Assembly (NCBI RefSeq): GCF_000821305.1
Contig: NZ_CCXK01000017.1
Coordinates: forward strand, 622,159-686,158
Source of the DNA: Clostridium culturomicium
GTDB lineage: Bacteria; Bacillota; Clostridia; Clostridiales; Clostridiaceae
Length of the DNA: 64,000 bases
Direction of reading: 5' to 3'
Numbering within the stretch: the first letter of the stretch is position 1; the number at the start of each line of letters is the position of its first letter. The notes under the pieces are model-generated. The model saw only the letters and a program-made list of their open reading frames with translations. It was not told where the DNA came from and searched no databases. The translations under genes and the position numbers were made by a program. Of this stretch, positions 44,986 to 53,252 are shown piece by piece.

Positions 44986-46892
44986 TGAGCGTATTTTCCA
45001 TAGCATTTAATAACTTTAAAAATAATATAAAAACATATTCCATGTTTTTTATATCAATGATATTTTCAGTTATTATACTAAGTAACTTTTTAATTCTTAT
45101 GGACAGTGAATCCTTAAAGGTTTTAGGAGAAGCTAATGCTGTTTATACTAAAATGTTATTACAAATGATAAGTATAATTCTAGGATTATTTATGCTTTTC
45201 TTTATCTGGTATGTGTCTAATGTATTTTTAAAAAACAGAAAAAAGGAAATAGGGCTCTTTACCTTTATGGGTGTAGATTTAAAAACCATAGGTAAAATCT
45301 ATTTCACAGAGATGATGCTCATTGGTATCTCTGCCAGTATCATTGGAATTGGCGTTGGTGCATTATTTTCTAAGTTTTTTCAAATGATAGTCTTTGCAGT
45401 GGCAGGTTTTAATATAGATGTGAAATTTGCTATTACGGAGAGGTCCATGGTAAACACCTTTATAATATTTATGGCCATATTTTTATTAATGAGTATTAAA
45501 GGCTTTGTTAATATTTCAAGAAGTAAGGTAATTGAGCTTTTAAATAGTAGTAGGAAAACAGAAAAGATGCCTAAAGTAACAGTGTTTACTTATATAATTG
45601 CAATGGTATCTATAGGTTGTATTACATATGGATATTACCTAGTATTTAGTTCTAAAATGAATGCCTTTAAAACTTTAATTTTAGTTTGTATAGGTACGTA
45701 TGGTTTGTTTTATGCTGCGATTCCAGCAGTGCTTAATTTTTACATCAATAATAAGAAGATATTATATAAGGGCGAAAACATACTGACTATTAGTAGTTTA
45801 GCTTATAGAGTAAAGAAAAATTACACTACCTATGCTACCATAGGGATTTTGACAGCATGTACAGTTACGGTTTTAGGTACAGCAGTATCCATGAGAAATC
45901 TTTATACAATGAGTGAGGAAAATGATCAGTTATTTACAATGTCCTTTTCTTCTTCAAACAAAATAGATACTGAAAACATAAGTGAAGAGATTACCAAGGT
46001 ATTAGGTGAAAAGAAGTTTGATTTAAATACTCAGGTATTAATGGTTAATAATACATTAGGAAATGTTGAATCCTTTCAAAAACAAGCTTATATAGTGATG
46101 TCTTATGATGGGTTTGAAGATATTTTGAAGCGCAATGGATATGAAAAAGACTTAGAAAAGATTAATGAAGAAATGGTTAAAGGAAATAATGCTATTTATA
46201 TTGAAAACCCCAATACCTTAGGAAGCTTAATAAAGCCAACTGAAATAACTTTAGCGGATAAAACCTTTGAAATTAGCGAAGGTAATATAAGATTTAAGGT
46301 TTTAGGTTCCTTAATTAAAGCCCGAACAATCGTTGTTAATAATGAGGAATATGAAAAACTTTATAATCATGGGCAAATGGTTAATTTTTATGGAATTAAG
46401 GTTAAAAATGAGTCAGATATTTTAAATGAAGATATTATTAATAAATTAGGCCAAGGATTAGGACCATATTTAAATGATGATATTAACATTCAAGTTGGAA
46501 AATATAAAACTCAAAGTGTTGAATGGTTAAAGCTTGTTTATGCTATTGGAGCATTTTTATTCTTAGTATTTGTACTTGCAGAAGCTAGTATTATTTATAT
46601 TAAGCTATATAGTGATGCAACAGAGGACAAGGATAAATATAAGATTCTAAAAAATATAGGAGCATCAAGGAAGGATTTAGGAAAAGCTATTAGAAAAGAA
46701 GTAACCTTATTTTATGTTCTTCCATTGTCTATAGGATTAATTCATAGTTTCTTTGCAATAAACGTTTTAGGAAAATTTTTATCAGAAAACCTGAACTTAA
46801 CTTTTATTATAAGTATTATAGTATCAGTAAGTATATTTGTAGTTAGTGCAATTATATCAATTAAAAGCTTTAAAAATATTGTTGATGTTTAA
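44985..46892 (+). CDS. bceB: ABC transporter permease of the FtsX/BceB type
   Basis: A 635-residue permease. About ten membrane segments are arranged as one helix, three helices, a pair, an extracellular domain of about 200 residues (about 310-515), then three more helices. The domain between helices 7 and 8 is typical of BceB and detects the antibiotic-lipid complex. The C-terminal FtsX portion (KNIGASRKDLGKAIRKE) matches the family. It starts at ATG 44985 overlapping the ATPase gene. With the kinase it confers sensing and resistance to cell-wall-active peptides such as bacitracin, by analogy. Confidence 0.9.
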   Translation: MSVFSIAFNNFKNNIKTYSMFFISMIFSVIILSNFLILMDSESLKVLGEANAVYTKMLLQMISIILGLFMLFFIWYVSNVFLKNRKKEIGLFTFMGVDLKTIGKIYFTEMMLIGISASIIGIGVGALFSKFFQMIVFAVAGFNIDVKFAITERSMVNTFIIFMAIFLLMSIKGFVNISRSKVIELLNSSRKTEKMPKVTVFTYIIAMVSIGCITYGYYLVFSSKMNAFKTLILVCIGTYGLFYAAIPAVLNFYINNKKILYKGENILTISSLAYRVKKNYTTYATIGILTACTVTVLGTAVSMRNLYTMSEENDQLFTMSFSSSNKIDTENISEEITKVLGEKKFDLNTQVLMVNNTLGNVESFQKQAYIVMSYDGFEDILKRNGYEKDLEKINEEMVKGNNAIYIENPNTLGSLIKPTEITLADKTFEISEGNIRFKVLGSLIKARTIVVNNEEYEKLYNHGQMVNFYGIKVKNESDILNEDIINKLGQGLGPYLNDDINIQVGKYKTQSVEWLKLVYAIGAFLFLVFVLAEASIIYIKLYSDATEDKDKYKILKNIGASRKDLGKAIRKEVTLFYVLPLSIGLIHSFFAINVLGKFLSENLNLTFIISIIVSVSIFVVSAIISIKSFKNIVDV

Positions 46893-46899
46893 TAATAAA

Positions 46900-46932
46900 G
46901 GGAGCATACTGTAATGGTATGCTCCTTATTTT
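46900..46932 (+). terminator. terminator after the Bce operon
   Basis: GGGAGCATAC pairs with GTATGCTCCT (46917-46926; one wobble), followed by a short T run. Confidence 0.75.
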
Positions 46933-47165
46933 TATCAATAACCACCAGTAAATTCCAAGTTATCTATTAGACTCTGAAATTGACAAAAGTAAACTATCAT
47001 TTAAACCTAATTGCTCATTGGATGAAGAAATAAAAACATATATATATTGTATCACTGCGATTATGCTTGTCTAAGTAAGTTACTTTACAAGAAACTAAAT
47101 TAACAAAACATTAGATATTATTTTAATAATTCTTCTTCACTTCATATTTCAAGGAGGTATATAAA

Positions 47166-47474
47166 ATGTTAGCTATATTAGATAAGATGATAATAATACC
47201 CATCATATGTATGTTTGCATATGGGCTTGTGCAACAAATACGGGAAACTATATCTTTGACAAAAAGTAATGAAAATAATTCTAAACGTTTGATTTGGAGC
47301 ACGGTTTGCAGTCTAGCATACGGTGTATTCTTTATAGCTTTTATACTTAACATGTTTATTGCTCTTATAGGATTAGATAATACACTAATTACATCAGAAA
47401 ATACTAGTATTGCATGCACTATATCTTTAGTAGTTTTCTTTATAAGTAAATATGGCGTAGGGCGTAAAATTTAA
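47166..47474 (+). CDS. small two-helix membrane protein
   Basis: A 102-residue protein with three hydrophobic stretches (LAILDKMIIIPIICMFAYGLV, LAYGVFFIAFILNMFIALIGL, ACTISLVVFFISKYGV). No family recognised. AAGGAGGTATATAAA precedes the ATG, a strong ribosome binding site. It lies beyond the Bce terminator, at the edge of the P-block patchwork, and has no close neighbour. Confidence 0.6.
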   Translation: MLAILDKMIIIPIICMFAYGLVQQIRETISLTKSNENNSKRLIWSTVCSLAYGVFFIAFILNMFIALIGLDNTLITSENTSIACTISLVVFFISKYGVGRKI

Positions 47475-47804
47475 CTACCAATGATTATGTTCCCAATTAT
47501 GGAGTCGGTTAGAAGTGGCGGAGATTTAGAGAACATTTGTGGCAATGGGAAATATAGCAAAGATATTATAATGCCTAGATGGCTGTGTCCTGTTCAGGCT
47601 GACGGCAAAGAAACTTGGCAATGAGAATTTTTATAAGGGAAAGTTTTTGGATTAGTTTTGATTTTCATTGTATTCAGTTTGTAGATATTGTGAACTAATT
47701 TCGTAAGTTGATCTTTGAAAATTGAATAGTAGGTATTTCAAAATATGTTATTATATATATGTCGAGAATTTGTTTTTATAGAATTAAAGAAGGGGCAAGC
47801 AATC
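47475..47804. other. intergenic region with one P block and a doubtful short open frame
   Basis: A 45-codon frame at 47487-47624 (reading MFPIMESVRSGGDLENICGN...) lacks a ribosome binding site and may be a remnant. The P block at 47681-47755 follows, then the leader of the next gene. Confidence 0.35.
47681..47755 (+). repeat. dispersed P-block copy P1
   Basis: Contains GATATTGTGAACTAATTT, then ATCTTTGAAAATTGAATAGT and TGTTATTAT. It lies about 50 bp upstream of the next small gene. Confidence 0.65.
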
Positions 47805-48002
47805 ATGCAAATAGAAATAGTGAGAATATTAGGTATTATATACATATGGACTTGGTTTGTGTGGCCATTTTCGTTTGTTGTTTCACTTATTTATGGAATT
47901 GCTTCTGTTATAAATGGAGAAACTTCAAAGAAATATATTGTTATTGCAGGTATATCATTATTAATGATGTTATCTGGATTCAACTTGTTATTGTTTTCGT
48001 AA
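47805..48002 (+). CDS. small two-helix membrane protein
   Basis: A 65-residue protein with two membrane helices (IVRILGIIYIWTWFVWPFSFVVSLIY and KYIVIAGISLLMMLSGFNLLLF). ATG 47805 lies about 10 nt behind GAAGGGG; a longer frame to 47745 has no such site. No known family. A P block lies directly upstream. Confidence 0.6.
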   Translation: MQIEIVRILGIIYIWTWFVWPFSFVVSLIYGIASVINGETSKKYIVIAGISLLMMLSGFNLLLFS

Positions 48003-48099
48003 TTTTGGTTATTTACAATGAAAAATTGATTGATATTGCGTAACAGTATTAAATGATAAAATGAGTGAATATTAAGAAAAGTTGGAGGTATATAAACAT

Positions 48100-48754
48100 A
48101 TGACAGAAGTGATTATTTTAGGAGTAATACATGAAATTTATAAAGATGACGTATTAGAGTTTATAGAGGAATACAACCCTGATGTTATTGGGGTAGAAAT
48201 AAGACCAGAGGATATTAATTCATCAAAGGAATATTTACATATTAGTTATCCTAGTGAAATGATCGAAATAGTTTATAGATTTTCTAAAGAGATAAAAGTA
48301 TATGGATTTGATTGGCTTGGAGAAGATATGAAAAATAAAAAGCTTTCACATGAATATTGGAGAAATGAAAGCATTAAAAGGTTATATAGACAATTTGAAA
48401 GTGACAAGGGATTTGAGAAGGAAAGAGAATTACTAAAGATTATCGAAGAAAAAGAGGAAGAATTTATTAAGAAATCAAATCTAAAAACATACAATAGTGA
48501 AATTGCAGATATTTTTGTAGAGATTTACTACAAACAATTTTTTATGATTTTAGATAAAACTCCTTATGAAGAATATGCTCGTTTTTGGCAGGAAAGGGAT
48601 GAGCATATAAATAAAAAACATAATAAATATTATTAAAGAAAATGAGGGCAAGCGTATAATTTTTGTTATGGGCGGTGCACATAGATATCTTAGCATAAAG
48701 GCAATTGAAGAAAAGTTAGGCAATAGTATTGATTTGGTAAAATATTTAGGGTAA
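48100..48754 (+). pseudogene. TraB/PrgY-like protein disrupted by a one-base insertion
   Basis: ATG 48100 (behind GGAGG) opens MTEVIILGVIHEIYKDDVLEFIEEY then NPDVIGVEIRPED, the start of TraB-family proteins. The zero frame ends at 48636 (DEHINKKHNKYY). From the A6 run near 48612 a +1 shift restores NIINIIKENEGKRIIFVMGG then AHRYLSIKAIEEKLGNSIDL to a TAA at 48752-48754. The final domain (VMGGAHR) is the second TraB motif. So the gene is one indel away from full length (about 218 residues). It may be a mutation, phase variation in the A run, or an assembly error. Confidence 0.7.
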
Positions 48755-48822
48755 TAGAGGTAGAGTAATTGTATTTCTCAATTTTAAATTATCATGAAAA
48801 AAATTAAGTATTAAATCATTGG

Positions 48823-48862
48823 AAATACCGTACTATTCAGAAATGAATATGCTGTATTTTTT
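48823..48862 (+). terminator. T-block hairpin, copy T2
   Basis: AAATACCGTACTATTCA pairs with TGAATATGCTGTATTT with a bulge, followed by a T run, then ATTTCACAATTCAAAG, the start of a P block that then diverges. Confidence 0.75.
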
Positions 48863-49180
48863 ATTTCACAATTCAAAGATAACCTTAGTAAATTGTGATT
48901 AATATAAAGAGGGTATGAAAGAAGTTGATATGATTGAACATCTTAAGCCAAGCATCTTTGTTAGAAGAATAAGAATTGTGACTAGATTCTTTAAGCAAAA
49001 ATTAGAAATTGAATAATTTTTATATACACCTAGTATTCATAGGATTAAGTTTATGTTTAAATATTTAAATAATTATGAGACTGGAAAAGATGATTTGGAA
49101 GCTGGATTAAATCAACATGCTAATAAAGTGGTGATTTTAAGAAAGAGCAAGAAAATCAAGAAGTTTATTGGAGAACAAGT

Positions 49181-49276
49181 ATGGTCATTGAGTATAGAAA
49201 ATTGACTACTAATGAATTAGATACATTCATTGATATTGTGATTATATACTTTATTTATTATGGAATTAATATGTAA
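49181..49276 (+). pseudogene. N-terminal remnant of a GNAT acetyltransferase
   Basis: MVIEYRKLTTNELDTFID is typical of the first strand and helix of GNAT proteins. The frame ends after 31 codons without the acetyl-CoA-binding part. Confidence 0.4.
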
Positions 49277-49303
49277 ATATGAATTGGTAAGGGAGAACTA
49301 ATT

Positions 49304-49912
49304 ATGATAATAAAATTGGAGAATTTTGATTATATAAATATTATCGAAAAAACAGGAGATTTCACTAAGGATGTATGTAATCTTCTTGAAATAAATAATA
49401 AGAATAATACAAAAGAACATGTACTAAAAGTTGCTGAAACAAGCTTAAAGTTAGCGGATAGATTTCAGTTAAATTCTGAAATATGCTATAAAGCAGCATT
49501 ACTACATGATATTAGTGCAATAATGAATCCAAAGGATATGACTGTGGTAGCAAATAAAAACAATATGTTATTAGATGCTTCTGAACAAAAATATCCTTTT
49601 TTGCTACATCAAAGGATTTCTAAGTTGATAGCATTTGATTATTTTAATATTAAAGAAAAAGATATATTATCTTCAATTGAATGTCATACTACATTGAAAA
49701 GTAAACCTACTAAATATGAAATGGTATTATTTTTGGCTGATAAAATAGCATGGGATCAAGCAGGGGAGCCTCCATATCTAGACATTATAATAGATGGCCT
49801 AAATATATCATTAGAAAGTGCTTGTAAAAATTATATTGATTATATATATGATAACAACAAACTTTTATATCCTCATAAATGGATGAATGAGGCACATAGA
49901 TACTTTTCATAA
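49304..49912 (+). CDS. HD-domain hydrolase, YqeK-like
   Basis: A 202-residue protein with the HD pattern: KEHVLKVAETSLKLAD, then KAALLHDISAIM (His-Asp), then ECHTTLKSKPTKYEMVLFLADKIAWDQ. This resembles YqeK, which cleaves Ap4A, or related HD phosphohydrolases. GGGAGAACTAATT precedes the ATG. It lies alone between T/P blocks. The HD family is sure; the substrate is inferred. Confidence 0.8.
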   Translation: MIIKLENFDYINIIEKTGDFTKDVCNLLEINNKNNTKEHVLKVAETSLKLADRFQLNSEICYKAALLHDISAIMNPKDMTVVANKNNMLLDASEQKYPFLLHQRISKLIAFDYFNIKEKDILSSIECHTTLKSKPTKYEMVLFLADKIAWDQAGEPPYLDIIIDGLNISLESACKNYIDYIYDNNKLLYPHKWMNEAHRYFS

Positions 49913-50000
49913 ATATATTACAGTTTTTACAATTACAATTACTAATAAGATTATACCTAGATTTAGTATATATAATTCATTAAGGTTGTTTAGTGAACAT

Positions 50001-50088
50001 GTAGATATTGCGAACTAATTATGAATGTTTGATTTTTGAAGATTGAACAATACGGCATGAAATATAATTCGTAATAGTATTAAAGAGT
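50001..50088 (+). repeat. dispersed P-block copy P2
   Basis: GTAGATATTGCGAACTAATT, then TTTTTGAAGATTGAACAATACGG, then GAAATATAATTCGTAATAGT. It lies about 30 bp before the next gene. Confidence 0.65.
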
Positions 50089-50116
50089 GAAATAACTATT
50101 TTAGGAGGAAGCTAGA

Positions 50117-51316
50117 ATGATAAATAGAAAGTTGAACTTTTATTTTTTTGGAGAAATTGGCGAATACGATAAATATAATCCAGAATTCGTTTGTAATAGA
50201 GAATATGCATCTGAAATACTGTATATAATTGCAAAAAATAAACCATTTACTATTTCCAGATTTGAGATTGCAAAACTTTTAAATATTAAAGATGAAGTTG
50301 TTGCGAATAATATCAATAATCTTGAACTAATTAATGCTATAGAAGTTAAAAACAACTCATATCAGGTTAAATTCCCTATTATTTTAGAGAAAGATATAGA
50401 GAAAATAGAAAAATATATTTATAAAGTAGGAGAAGTTATTGGCAAAAAAATAATTGATATTAAAGACGTGCTGTATGCAAAAGTTTCACAATTAAGATGC
50501 TTTAAACACTATACTTATGAAAGAATTTTATATCATATTATCTGTGATAAAATCTTCGATGGTACTGCTTTTGAATTTTTCACTAAAAGAAATACTTTTT
50601 GTTCATCAAAATTACAACCAGGAAATAGGAATTATATTATTGTTGCATACGAGGATAGCAAACTAGTTGAAAAACATAGCAACAAGATATTATGCAGTAG
50701 CAATAATTATAGAAGCTCTGAATTCACTTTTAATAGTTTTGGAGATTTAAATGGTTTAAGAAAAGATATGTTTAGATTTTTTAGGCTAACGCAAAAAAGT
50801 GTTCATAGTGCGAGCCCCTTTGATAAAGTGAATATTGCATATAACAATGTTTTAGATAGAATGAACAAGAAAATTGCATATGAATGTGGTAATTTAATAC
50901 GTAGTGTCATTGAAAAGGATATTACGTATAGTCAATTATCAGAACAAGAAAAGAGTATAGCACAGTTTTTGCATGAGTTAGAGTATATCAGTATAAATGA
51001 GGATAATAGTATTTCGGTGAATATTACAGTTTTTTATGATTTTGAAGTAGCTACGACTATTAAAGAATTATCAGATATTATACTTGAAAATATATTTCCT
51101 ATAGTAAAAGAAATCTTTGATAGTTTTGAGATTAATGTATCAGAGATAACACCTGTAAGGCATAATGTTGACATAAAAGAAACAGCAAACGAGTTATGGC
51201 ATCAAATTTTTGGGGCTACAAATGAATACTTAGTAAAAGAAGGTTTTGTTGCAACGCCAAATAATATTGATGGACAAGGTAGATATTTGAGGAGTCTTAC
51301 AATATCTAAAATCTAA
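50117..51316 (+). CDS. unrecognised protein with an N-terminal winged-helix-like segment
   Basis: A 399-residue protein, mostly helical. Residues about 35-80 (EILYIIAKNKPFTISRFEIAKLLNI then KDEVVANNINNLELI) look like a winged helix-turn-helix. The rest has no familiar motif; it includes segments such as KDMFRFFRLTQKSVH and KYIYKVGEVIGKKIIDI. AGGAGGAAGCTAGA precedes the ATG. It may be a regulator with a large sensor domain. It is alone between P blocks. Confidence 0.6.
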   Translation: MINRKLNFYFFGEIGEYDKYNPEFVCNREYASEILYIIAKNKPFTISRFEIAKLLNIKDEVVANNINNLELINAIEVKNNSYQVKFPIILEKDIEKIEKYIYKVGEVIGKKIIDIKDVLYAKVSQLRCFKHYTYERILYHIICDKIFDGTAFEFFTKRNTFCSSKLQPGNRNYIIVAYEDSKLVEKHSNKILCSSNNYRSSEFTFNSFGDLNGLRKDMFRFFRLTQKSVHSASPFDKVNIAYNNVLDRMNKKIAYECGNLIRSVIEKDITYSQLSEQEKSIAQFLHELEYISINEDNSISVNITVFYDFEVATTIKELSDIILENIFPIVKEIFDSFEINVSEITPVRHNVDIKETANELWHQIFGATNEYLVKEGFVATPNNIDGQGRYLRSLTISKI

Positions 51317-51350
51317 TAGTTTAATTTATATTGCATTATTAATAGATAAA

Positions 51351-51429
51351 ATGCATATAGTTTGGTGGATTGTCATCATGCAAGTTATAACATTAATCTT
51401 TTGCATTTTTATAGTCATTTATATATGAC
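51351..51429 (+). pseudogene. decayed copy of the 34-residue membrane peptide gene
   Basis: The bases TTTGGTGGATTGTCATCATG then CAAGTTATAACATTAATC match those of the intact gene at 52886-52990 almost exactly (one-base loss in the TGGCAA codon pair). The reading frame is broken and the end has diverged. Confidence 0.65.
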
Positions 51430-51496
51430 ATAATATATAAAAATGTTCTTAAAAAATTAAATAGTCATGTGCTTATAAAACATGTCATAATTGATT

Positions 51497-51571
51497 CATG
51501 ATAGTATCATATTGTGAACTAAATGACTTTTGAAAAGTTAATAATACCGTATTTAAATATTAAATGTAGTA
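51497..51571 (+). repeat. dispersed P-block copy P3
   Basis: CATATTGTGAACTAAATGAC, then TTTTGAAAAGTTAATAATACCG. A degenerate form just upstream of the next gene. Confidence 0.5.
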
Positions 51572-51595
51572 AATAATATTTATGAGGTGAATAAC

Positions 51596-51937
51596 ATGAG
51601 AAAGAAAGCGATTTATATAGCAGCATTAATAATAGCTGTTATTATTTTTACTACAAATAATGTATATGCAAATACTCCTATTGAACCTATTAATAAAGTT
51701 TATAAGGAAGGAATTTATAATTTGGATAAAAATTATAAAGGTGAATATAATTTGCAATACAAATTTGTTAATAAAAATAGTGATTCAGCAATTATTGTAT
51801 TGGATGAAAATGCTAATATAGTTTATAAAAATATAAACTGTAATAGAAAATGTAACGCTGGTACAATAACAAACAAGAATACTATTATAGTAATAACAGA
51901 TGGAGAAGTAGAATTAGATTTTACTAAAATAAATTAG
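51596..51937 (+). CDS. small secreted protein
   Basis: A 113-residue protein with a signal peptide (KKAIYIAALIIAVIIFTTNNVYA, likely cut after YANT or AYA-like site). The mature domain holds repeated Asn/Lys/Tyr-rich strands (KVYKEGIYNLDKNYKGEYNL) and two cysteines (NCNRKCN). No family recognised. GAGGTGAATAAC precedes ATG 51596. A T block follows within 15 bp of the stop. Confidence 0.6.
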   Translation: MRKKAIYIAALIIAVIIFTTNNVYANTPIEPINKVYKEGIYNLDKNYKGEYNLQYKFVNKNSDSAIIVLDENANIVYKNINCNRKCNAGTITNKNTIIVITDGEVELDFTKIN

Positions 51938-51951
51938 AGATTAAATTGCAA

Positions 51952-51991
51952 AAATACCGTATTATTCAAAATGAATCTACGGTATTTTTTT
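51952..51991 (+). terminator. T-block hairpin, copy T3
   Basis: AAATACCGTATTATTCA, loop AAA, then TGAATCTACGGTATTT and a T run. It follows the small secreted gene by 15 bp and is directly followed by a P block. Confidence 0.8.
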
Positions 51992-51995
51992 AGTA

Positions 51996-52095
51996 CACAA
52001 TTCAAATATATTGCAAAGTAAATGAAATTTAAATTTTAAAAGTTAAATAATACATTATTAAAAAGGATGTTATAATAAATTCGTAATTGTATTAA
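51996..52095 (+). repeat. dispersed P-block copy P9
   Basis: ACACAATTCAAATATATTGC, then AAAGTTAAATAATAC, then GATGTTATAATAAATTCGT and GTAATTGTATTAAA. It has an extended -10 (TGTTATAAT) before the phosphatase gene. Confidence 0.6.
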
Positions 52096-52133
52096 ATTGG
52101 AAGATATAAAATTTACATATGGAGATATATAAT

Positions 52134-52754
52134 ATGATTATATATTTGGTTAGACATGGTAAAGATTATGAAGAATATCGTGGTGGATGGAGTAATTTGG
52201 GCTTAATTGAAGAGGGGATAAATCAATCAAAGAAATTAGCAGAGCATTTATATAATAATAAAGATAAATATAATATTAATACCTTAATTAGTAGTGATTT
52301 AAAACGAACAGTAGAAACGGTAAATGAAATATCTGTAAGGTTTAATATGCCTGTAAAGTTCTGTGAAGAGTGGAGAGAGAGTAATAATGGGATGCTAGCA
52401 GGGATTTTGAATACGGAAGCAGTTGAAAAATATCCAGGTCTTTATTTTAACACTCTACAAATGGATGAACGATATCCAAGTGGTGAAAGTCCACTAGAAT
52501 TTTATTCTAGAATCAAAAATGCATATAAAAAGCTTTGTGAGAAAATGATTAATTGTGAAATTGGTCCAAATGTAATGCTCGTTACACACAGTGGCGTAAT
52601 TGAGCTTATCTATTACATTATAAGTGGCTTAGAGTGGACAAATAAAAGTGCTAAATTATGCAAATCATACAATACGGGTATTCATAGCATTGAGTATATA
52701 TCGGGTAAGTGGAAAATAATTGATTCTAATAATATAGAGCATCTGAATGATTAG
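52134..52754 (+). CDS. histidine phosphatase family protein (phosphoglycerate-mutase-like)
   Basis: A 206-residue protein with the signature IIYLVRHGKDYEE (RHG), then TLISSDLKRTVETV, CEEWRESNNGML and the second active His in MLVTHSGVIELIYY. It removes phosphate from some small molecule; the substrate is unknown. ATG 52134 lies behind TGGAGAT, while the frame could start at ATG 52119. It is alone, with P blocks on both sides. Confidence 0.82.
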   Translation: MIIYLVRHGKDYEEYRGGWSNLGLIEEGINQSKKLAEHLYNNKDKYNINTLISSDLKRTVETVNEISVRFNMPVKFCEEWRESNNGMLAGILNTEAVEKYPGLYFNTLQMDERYPSGESPLEFYSRIKNAYKKLCEKMINCEIGPNVMLVTHSGVIELIYYIISGLEWTNKSAKLCKSYNTGIHSIEYISGKWKIIDSNNIEHLND

Positions 52755-52773
52755 GTTATTTGACTCATAATAT

Positions 52774-52870
52774 GCAGATATTGCGAACTAATTTAAAAAA
52801 TATGTTCTTTAAAAATTGAATAGTATGGTATTTACAAAATGTGCTATTATATATGATATAAAGGTATTAA
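52774..52870 (+). repeat. dispersed P-block copy P4
   Basis: GATATTGCGAACTAATTT, then GTTCTTTAAAAATTGAATAG, then TATGGTATTTACAAAATG and TGCTATTATATATG. The best-conserved copy, 16 bp before the small peptide gene. Confidence 0.7.
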
Positions 52871-52885
52871 TGGGAGGAAAGATAT

Positions 52886-52990
52886 ATGGAGTTTGGTGGA
52901 TGGTCATCATGGCAAGTTATAACATTAATAATCTGTATTGCTACAGCTATTGGATGTGGTGTAGTAGTTAGTCATAAAAAGAAAAAATAG
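52886..52990 (+). CDS. 34-residue single-helix membrane peptide
   Basis: GGGAGGAAAGATAT precedes ATG 52886. The product reads MEFGGWSSWQVITLIICIAT, then AIGCGVVVSHKKKK: a membrane helix with a lysine tail. Below the usual ORF length limit but supported by a strong ribosome binding site, an upstream P block and a decayed second copy at 51351. No family known; it resembles small toxins or membrane regulators in shape only. Confidence 0.6.
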   Translation: MEFGGWSSWQVITLIICIATAIGCGVVVSHKKKK

Positions 52991-53013
52991 TTAATAATAT
53001 TAAACTATTATAA

Positions 53014-53054
53014 AAATACCGTATTATTCAGAAAAGAGTATACGGTATTTTTTT
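53014..53054 (+). terminator. T-block hairpin, copy T4
   Basis: AAATACCGTATTATTCA, loop, then AGTATACGGTATTT and a T run of nine. It ends the small peptide gene. Confidence 0.8.
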
Positions 53055-53060
53055 TGTTTG

Positions 53061-53165
53061 CAATTCAATAATATTGCGAGCTAATTAGTAGAAATAGATT
53101 TTTCAAGGTTCAATAGCATGTCATTTGGAATGATATGTTACAAGCAATTCATAATAGTAGTATTA
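53061..53165 (+). repeat. dispersed P-block copy P5
   Basis: CAATTCAATAATATTGCGAG then CTAATTAGTAG, then TTTTTCAAGGTTCAATAGC. It has no gene reading right after it: the next gene is on the opposite strand. Confidence 0.55.
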
Positions 53166-53207
53166 TATAATAGTAGAGATCAAAGAGTTATGGGAATGCT
53201 TTTAAAA

Positions 53208-53245
53208 GGGAGAACGACATCTCAAATAAGAGATATCGTTCTCCC
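53208..53245 (+). terminator. bidirectional terminator
   Basis: GGGAGAACGACATCTC pairs with GAGATATCGTTCTCCC, a 16-bp stem with one mismatch, flanked by A and T residues. It serves the minus-strand dehydrogenase gene. Confidence 0.85.
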
Positions 53246-53252
53246 TTTATAT

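Larger units (their letters stand above)
48755..49303. other. intergenic region with a T block and gene remnants
   Basis: After the T2 hairpin (48823-48862) come short open frames: 49053-49205 (50 codons, no known family) and 49181-49276 (31 codons). The latter opens MVIEYRKLTTNELDTFID, which looks like the N-terminus of a GNAT acetyltransferase and then fails. None has a convincing ribosome binding site. Confidence 0.45.

Noticed and set aside
47487..47624. 45-codon open frame between small membrane genes
   Set aside because: It has no ribosome binding site and no recognisable domain, so it is reported only as a possible remnant.
48606..48620. Programmed -1 frameshift at the A run of the TraB-like gene
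   Set aside because: The rescue needs a +1 (or -2) shift. A -1 slip at AAAAAA leads to a stop two codons later, and no stimulatory structure was noticed.
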